Origin: Syntrophus sp. GWC2_56_31
Lineage (GTDB): Bacteria > Desulfobacterota > Syntrophia > Syntrophales > UBA5619
Assembly (NCBI GenBank): GCA_001829875.1
Contig: MICN01000087.1
Location: forward strand, 1 to 36,397
Length of the DNA stretch: 36,397 nucleotides
Direction: 5' to 3'
Shown here: in pieces, positions 31,673 through 36,397 of the stretch
How positions within the stretch are numbered: position 1 is the stretch's first letter
Layout: every line of letters starts with the position of its first letter
Translations under genes and position numbers: made by a program
The notes under the pieces: generated by a model
What the model was told of the DNA's origin: nothing
The model's input: the letters and a program-made list of their open reading frames with translations, nothing else
Databases searched by the model: none

Positions 31673-34600
31673 CTATGACAAGTTATTGCCAAGATTGTTA
31701 AGTAAGTTCGAAGTATTCGGGCATCCTATAGCAGCCAGATTCTCGCAGAGCTTTTCTAATAAACGTTGCGGCGCCCCGGCCGAGATGAGTTGGTCCACCA
31801 ATGGTTCGAGTTCATGGCAGAAATATCTGGGCATTTGCGCATCTGATGTCAGGTGAACAAGCAGCCGTGCGACAGCCTCTGGAATCCGTTTGACCATGTC
31901 CTTTTTTTCTTGTTCCAGGCGGTAAAACATCGAAGTATTATCGAAATGCGGTACCCTCCCATTACGGATCCCTTCGACCGCCTCGGTAAAAACCGGTTCC
32001 AGTTCGACAACCCATTTCACCATTTCACAAAGCTCGCCATTGGAAAGCAGGCAGGGAATCCCCTGGTTGCGCCCCTGCCAGTATGACTTCAGCCACCGGT
32101 CCCACAGACCTTTCTTGACCTCATTCGACATGGGTGTCAGGTGACGACCGATCTCAGAAGCAAAGTGAATGCGATCTTCATTGGAAGTCGCTTTCAGAAA
32201 CTCCCAAAGCCACCCGTTATCCCTGGGGTCGTCCATGAAAAATAGCGAAATGTAAGTGACATGCTCGGTGAATCGCTCCCCTTCTTCCCGGAGTTCCGAA
32301 GCAAGACGGTGAAAGGCTTTTCTGTAATAGGGGAGAAGCTCGGTAAGGAGCGGCTCCGTAGGACGTCCCGCAGCAAGCCACCCCGACCACGCCTGACGCG
32401 CCACAAGGGCATCCCTTTCCCAATCCATCAATGGAATAAGATGCGTCTTCGTCCAAGCTTCATCCACGGAGAACAAAAACCGAAGTTGGCTGGCCAGCAC
32501 TGCACGGCCGAGAGCTCCGGCATTGCCGCCATCGGAGATGATCATGGTGAAACGATCCCTAAAACGCTTCGGCATCCCTTGTTTTGGATCGGTTTTTTTT
32601 CTGCCCCGGGACAGAGTATTAAGCCAGAATTCGGCCAGCTTGCCGGCCGGATGATCGATCGCCCTTCCCAACCGGTCCCGGTCCTCCATCTCCCCATCCT
32701 CATTTGCCAGTACCGCCCAAACCTGTTTTGCCACCCGATCGGCCAAGCTCAAGAGCCGAACCGGGATCCCCTCTTTCTTCTCCACACCCATCAGCAGCAG
32801 GTCTGCAATGTCGTGGACGTGATTTCGAGTCAGGCCCTCGCTATTCATAGTGGTCAATACGATCTTCCATTGTGCAGTCGAAAGACGGGCGCCCCACCAT
32901 CCGTGTAGGACGTTTCTCCATAGATCCGATGCCGGATCGGCATGTTCGATCAAGAGGTCGGCAAGTTCTTGCCCCCAGGCAAAGTCTTGCTGAACAGCCT
33001 CTCTGATGGTTCCGAGCAGACCGTCCCGACCGGGTCCCTCAAACGGATCACCCCGATAGTCCACGATGAATTTCCACCATTCCGCGGGCCGCTTTCCCAG
33101 GAGTTCCTCCACGGAGTGCGGACTGCGATGGCCGAAACCGCCGCTCGACATCCAATAATTTAAATCGGGGTGCGCTTCAGGCTCGAAGACGATCCCGGCG
33201 TGAGCTTGTCTGATATCGGCCAAACGGTCTGCCACCTCACGACAGTCGGGATCCGCCTGGGACAGCCAGTGAAAGAACCCAGATTTTTTATACGCCTTTC
33301 TGATCGGAGCCTCTTCATCTTTTTCCGGCCGCGCATCAATCCCTTCTTCGATGATCGTCAACAACGCTTTCCTTAACGCTGGATCGGCTCCCGGATAGGC
33401 CTTTTTCAGCAATTGAAAAACCTCATGCTTCATCCAATGTATGAAGAGGAATCCCTTGTCAATCAGCCAGCGGATTTTGGTGTTTCCGTCCTTATGGGTT
33501 GTCACGCCCATCCCATGCACCGCCAGGCGCCGCAACAGCAGCGGTTCCATGGCAGCCGCCGCATCGATCCATGCCTGTCCCACCTCCGGCGAGTTTTCCA
33601 AAGCCCATTCGAGGCAATCCCTCGCTGCATCGATCAGGAGGTCTTCCGAATGGGGAAACTGGTCCTGGTCATGCGGTTCGATGGCGGATCGATGCATGCT
33701 CAAGGGGTCCCACTGGGCGGTTGCCATACCCCAACTGCAACTCAGCAAAAACGACTGATTGAGGTTCTGCACCAATGCCGGCCAGAGTAAAAATGCAAGA
33801 TCGGGCAGATGCGGTTTGCCTTCCTTATCCCAGACTCTTTTGAGTGTATGATAATCTCCGCAGAAACCTATTTCCATCTCGATCTTGCGCCCATCATTTT
33901 CATCGGGGAAAGCGATCGCTTCTTTCAGAATAGAGTAGGGTCGGGTGAGATGGTCGAGCAATTGGACGGCGGCAGCGAACGCCCCTTGACGGAGAGCCAG
34001 CTTCAAAATGTACGAAAACGCTGATTGATCTGCACGGTGGCTGACAAACGGGAGAAATTCAAGCAAGAGGGGAATCCATTTAGAGATCACTTCCCGATCA
34101 GGGACATCCCTGGAGTAAGCAAGGCGCCCCGTAATCCCTTGCATGAAACGAGGATGCGGCGTTTTACTGTGCCGATTCATAACGGCAAAGACTGCATCGG
34201 GGTGCTCAACGGCGAAATTCTGTGCAATCCAATCCATAAAATCCTGGTCGATTTCGGTGAGATCGCCTTGGCTGAACAGCGGGGACAGTAATGGCCGTTC
34301 GGAGACCCAGGCCAGCCACTCCGGTTTTTTTGCATGATGTGTGAAAAAACGGACCGATACGATATCGGTGAGGGCATCGACCAGAAAATCCCTGGCTTCG
34401 TCATCCAATGACGTCGGAAGACCTTCGACGAGCGTTTTAATCCGCTGTTCGATCTCCAGGATGCCGCGGTTGGCATGGGCCACAAAGCCGGCAAATGCCT
34501 TGTCCAATCCTATATAGTCATCCCTCCCCTCGAACGGAAATGAGAGAGCCTTGATGCCGAGATTATCCCATTTTTGCAGATCGTCATCGGCCCGAACCAG

Positions 34601-35287
34601 TGCGAATCGTAGCCCGTTTTTATCAGGGGGCAATCCGCGGGAGAGATAGTGCATCACGATGTCGTCGTGGCTGTAACCAACAAACAAGACCGTATAGCGG
34701 CCGAACAGGGACAGGAGGAAGCGGGTCGCCCATCCCTCCGTCAGGTAGGTGCGGCCAAAGTCCCGATCGGTCAGAATCAGCCTCTTCGGGTCATCCCGGA
34801 CGCTGCCGTGGAGACAGACAATCCCCGCAAAGTCATTCCCCAACGGCAGGGCAGGCGCCCGGAAGACTATAGGTTTCTGCCCATAGATTGTGACGGCCGC
34901 TGTTTCGAAGTGAGCATCAAAATTGGTCGTGACGATCCGGATGTGATCCCACCTTCCGAAGAGCTTCAGGATATTTTCATGAAGGGCCGTGGGTCTTGAA
35001 ACGGGAGATGATAAACGCTCGGCTACCTGTTGATGGATCTTAATGCCGTTTTGATCCAGTCGGCCGAGGAAACGATCGATAGCCTCATTTTTCGAATCCC
35101 ACTCATAGCCCGACCACTTCGCAATTTCCAGAGTCAATCCTTTGAAGTCCGGATAATTTGAAGGAGGTCCAATGGAAACACCGGCCCCGGCAAAGACGAC
35201 CAATGGTTGCTCATGCCGGGCATTCAGGGATTGCTTATGCAGCGCTTTGATCAGTCGTCCGTCGAAATCGACACCATCAATCCACAT
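31673..35287 (-). CDS. Large SIR2-domain protein, probable NAD-depleting defence effector/sensor
   Basis: The 1204-residue protein has an N-terminal SIR2-like domain (about residues 25-290). It shows FAGAGVS at 32-38, TTNFD at 120-124 (Asn122 at the catalytic Asn position), CLHGS at 158-162 (catalytic-type His160) and VGYSHDD at 203-209. The remaining roughly 900 residues are helical, tryptophan-rich and without a P-loop that I can find; they recall DUF4020-type C-termini, from memory only. In anti-phage proteins such as DSR1/DSR2 and ThsA, SIR2 domains destroy NAD after a sensor region detects infection. A GAGGGAG lies 5 nt before the ATG. It follows the nucleotidyltransferase gene by 41 bp on the same strand. 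Confidence 0.85.
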   Translation of the reverse strand: MWIDGVDFDGRLIKALHKQSLNARHEQPLVVFAGAGVSIGPPSNYPDFKGLTLEIAKWSGYEWDSKNEAIDRFLGRLDQNGIKIHQQVAERLSSPVSRPTALHENILKLFGRWDHIRIVTTNFDAHFETAAVTIYGQKPIVFRAPALPLGNDFAGIVCLHGSVRDDPKRLILTDRDFGRTYLTEGWATRFLLSLFGRYTVLFVGYSHDDIVMHYLSRGLPPDKNGLRFALVRADDDLQKWDNLGIKALSFPFEGRDDYIGLDKAFAGFVAHANRGILEIEQRIKTLVEGLPTSLDDEARDFLVDALTDIVSVRFFTHHAKKPEWLAWVSERPLLSPLFSQGDLTEIDQDFMDWIAQNFAVEHPDAVFAVMNRHSKTPHPRFMQGITGRLAYSRDVPDREVISKWIPLLLEFLPFVSHRADQSAFSYILKLALRQGAFAAAVQLLDHLTRPYSILKEAIAFPDENDGRKIEMEIGFCGDYHTLKRVWDKEGKPHLPDLAFLLWPALVQNLNQSFLLSCSWGMATAQWDPLSMHRSAIEPHDQDQFPHSEDLLIDAARDCLEWALENSPEVGQAWIDAAAAMEPLLLRRLAVHGMGVTTHKDGNTKIRWLIDKGFLFIHWMKHEVFQLLKKAYPGADPALRKALLTIIEEGIDARPEKDEEAPIRKAYKKSGFFHWLSQADPDCREVADRLADIRQAHAGIVFEPEAHPDLNYWMSSGGFGHRSPHSVEELLGKRPAEWWKFIVDYRGDPFEGPGRDGLLGTIREAVQQDFAWGQELADLLIEHADPASDLWRNVLHGWWGARLSTAQWKIVLTTMNSEGLTRNHVHDIADLLLMGVEKKEGIPVRLLSLADRVAKQVWAVLANEDGEMEDRDRLGRAIDHPAGKLAEFWLNTLSRGRKKTDPKQGMPKRFRDRFTMIISDGGNAGALGRAVLASQLRFLFSVDEAWTKTHLIPLMDWERDALVARQAWSGWLAAGRPTEPLLTELLPYYRKAFHRLASELREEGERFTEHVTYISLFFMDDPRDNGWLWEFLKATSNEDRIHFASEIGRHLTPMSNEVKKGLWDRWLKSYWQGRNQGIPCLLSNGELCEMVKWVVELEPVFTEAVEGIRNGRVPHFDNTSMFYRLEQEKKDMVKRIPEAVARLLVHLTSDAQMPRYFCHELEPLVDQLISAGAPQRLLEKLCENLAAIGCPNTSNLLNNLGNNLS

Positions 35288-35328
35288 TGGCTCCCTCTAT
35301 TCAAGATGAACTTCCGGCCATGCTGATC

Positions 35329-36204
35329 TTAGTGTTCCTTTTCCGTCAATGCCTCGACAAACCCTTGTTTCAGCTTTTCCAGGTGAAGCTGGACCTCATC
35401 AAACTTTTCATAGCGCAACGGCAAGCCCCGGATCATATCGATGATCAATCGGTATGGAGAACCTTGCTTGGTTTCGGCCTCCAAAATTACTGTAATTGTC
35501 ACCACCGTATCGGGTACGGCGATCCGGGCCATATCACGACCCAGCAACCGGATACCGGCCAGCCGGGTGTCAAACGCCTCTTCTTCGAGAAGATCCCGTT
35601 CTTGCTCATAAAGCCTCTCCAGGTTTCCGGCATCTTCGTATTTCTGCATGATCATCAGGAGATCTCCCGCATCCTTGGCGCGTTCGGGATATCGTTCCGC
35701 CCATGAAATGACCTTCAACAGCGCCAGACCAGCCAGTGTCGGCAGTCGGATATCCAGTTCTGGAGCGGAACTCAGTCTGGCTGTCACAGAGGACTCGTAG
35801 GCCTCGTCAAAGCCGACCACACTTATGAACATTGAGTGCTCGGGAGGCCAACTGATCCTCTTTCGTTCGTCCGTAATATCGCCGAAAGGAACAATATCAA
35901 TCCAGACGGTTTCGTAGTGGAATCTTTGCCTCTCCCGCGTGGAAGTGAATTTTCCGGTGGCAATCAAGGCATCCTTCAATCGGTCGAACTGTTCCCAGTC
36001 CGCGACCCTGACACCCAGATCGATGTCCCGTGTGATCCGGGAAGGTTCCACCCCATACCCATGTTTCAGTATCAGATCTCTCGCCAAGGCGCCCACGACA
36101 AAAAAGGGAATGTTCAAGGCGTCCGACTCGCGCTTCAAGGCAGATAGGGCATTGATTGTCGGCCGGTCAATTTTCCCCGACAAGTCGAAGGATATGTTGT
36201 TCAT
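35329..36204 (-). CDS. AbiEii-like nucleotidyltransferase (toxin-type)
   Basis: The 291-residue protein has a minimal nucleotidyltransferase core: VVGALARDLI (helix after the GxxxRD turn), the metal pair TRDIDLGV (Asp60, Asp62) and a third Asp in WIDIVPFG (Asp103). A helical C-terminal half follows. This is the pattern of AbiEii/MenT-type toxins, some of which add nucleotides to tRNA 3' ends to block translation. Its start overlaps the upstream AbiEi-like gene by 38 nt, as toxin-antitoxin pairs often do. The SIR2 gene follows on the same strand. Confidence 0.78.
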   Translation of the reverse strand: MNNISFDLSGKIDRPTINALSALKRESDALNIPFFVVGALARDLILKHGYGVEPSRITRDIDLGVRVADWEQFDRLKDALIATGKFTSTRERQRFHYETVWIDIVPFGDITDERKRISWPPEHSMFISVVGFDEAYESSVTARLSSAPELDIRLPTLAGLALLKVISWAERYPERAKDAGDLLMIMQKYEDAGNLERLYEQERDLLEEEAFDTRLAGIRLLGRDMARIAVPDTVVTITVILEAETKQGSPYRLIIDMIRGLPLRYEKFDEVQLHLEKLKQGFVEALTEKEH

Positions 36205-36397
36205 AGATCATCCTGGCCGTTTCGATGTTCCTCTGGTCCCCCGTCGCCAGGAGATCAGCGTAAACGAGGATCGGGTGCACCAGCTCTCCATCAGTTCGCT
36301 GCTCGTCGGGTTTCCAGAATCGTTCGAGTATTTCGACATCGCCCGCGATATCCTTTCGGAGCCGGTTTTCAATCAGCAGCGGATTGAGCTCCGGGGC
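36167..36397 (-). CDS. AbiEi-like antitoxin, C-terminal part (5' end beyond window)
   Basis: Reading the minus strand from the right edge gives 76 codons ending at a TGA (36169-36167). The segment NPLLIENRLRKDIAG and the closing LVYADLLATGDQRNIETARM resemble the end of type IV AbiEi-family antitoxins, which have an N-terminal winged helix that represses their own operon. That N-terminal part is outside the window, so the call rests on the C-terminal pattern and on the overlap with the nucleotidyltransferase gene. Confidence 0.65.
   Translation of the reverse strand, partial: APELNPLLIENRLRKDIAGDVEILERFWKPDEQRTDGELVHPILVYADLLATGDQRNIETARMIYEQHILRLVGEN

Overview
The window looks like chromosomal DNA from a moderately GC-rich, Gram-negative, probably anaerobic bacterium of the deltaproteobacterial / Syntrophales-like type (Desulfobacterota). 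This assignment is an inference. It rests on outer-membrane TolC proteins and lipoproteins, a B12-dependent class II ribonucleotide reductase, a nadK-recN-GNAT-mltA cluster, a trpS-scpA-scpB-rluB cluster, and short palindromic repeats of a kind I associate with that group. No tRNA, rRNA, CRISPR array or complete transposase was seen.

Layout. Positions 1-2.9 kb (minus strand) hold a TetR-type regulator followed by two tandem TolC-family outer-membrane genes, the second cut by the window edge. A patatin-like phospholipase follows (minus, 3.0-4.0 kb). A plus-strand group comes next: a BASS/SBF-like transporter, a DUF2892 membrane protein and radC. From 6.1 to 14.6 kb nearly everything is on the minus strand and is core housekeeping: an IHF-beta-like protein, rluB, scpB, scpA, trpS, HU, mltA, a GNAT acetyltransferase, recN and nadK. 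An RdgC-family gene (plus) then faces an msrAB lipoprotein and arsS-type radical SAM pair (minus). The plus-strand nrdJ gene is preceded by a good promoter and two NrdR-box-like sites 31 bp apart. It converges on a PAS/HD-GYP signalling protein carrying five exact-length 39-residue coiled-coil repeats.

From 22.3 kb the content is more accessory: a lysine-rich small protein, a probable N-terminal gene remnant, a PilZ protein, and a tripartite tricarboxylate transporter operon (tctC, amidohydrolase, tctB, tctA). After these come a large exported protein with an FGE-like domain that lacks the catalytic cysteine pair, a ferritin, and a decayed tctC fragment.

The right end (31.7-36.4 kb, minus strand) is a probable defence cassette. 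The 3' end of an AbiEi-like antitoxin gene overlaps an AbiEii-like nucleotidyltransferase gene, which is followed after 41 bp by a 1204-residue protein with an N-terminal SIR2 NADase-type domain and a very long uncharacterised C-terminal region. This is the best candidate for an undescribed system here. Other items worth attention are two 125-bp inverted-repeat elements with a compensatory change in their stems, REP-like palindromes (one inside the rdgC reading frame), and the NrdR-type control region.
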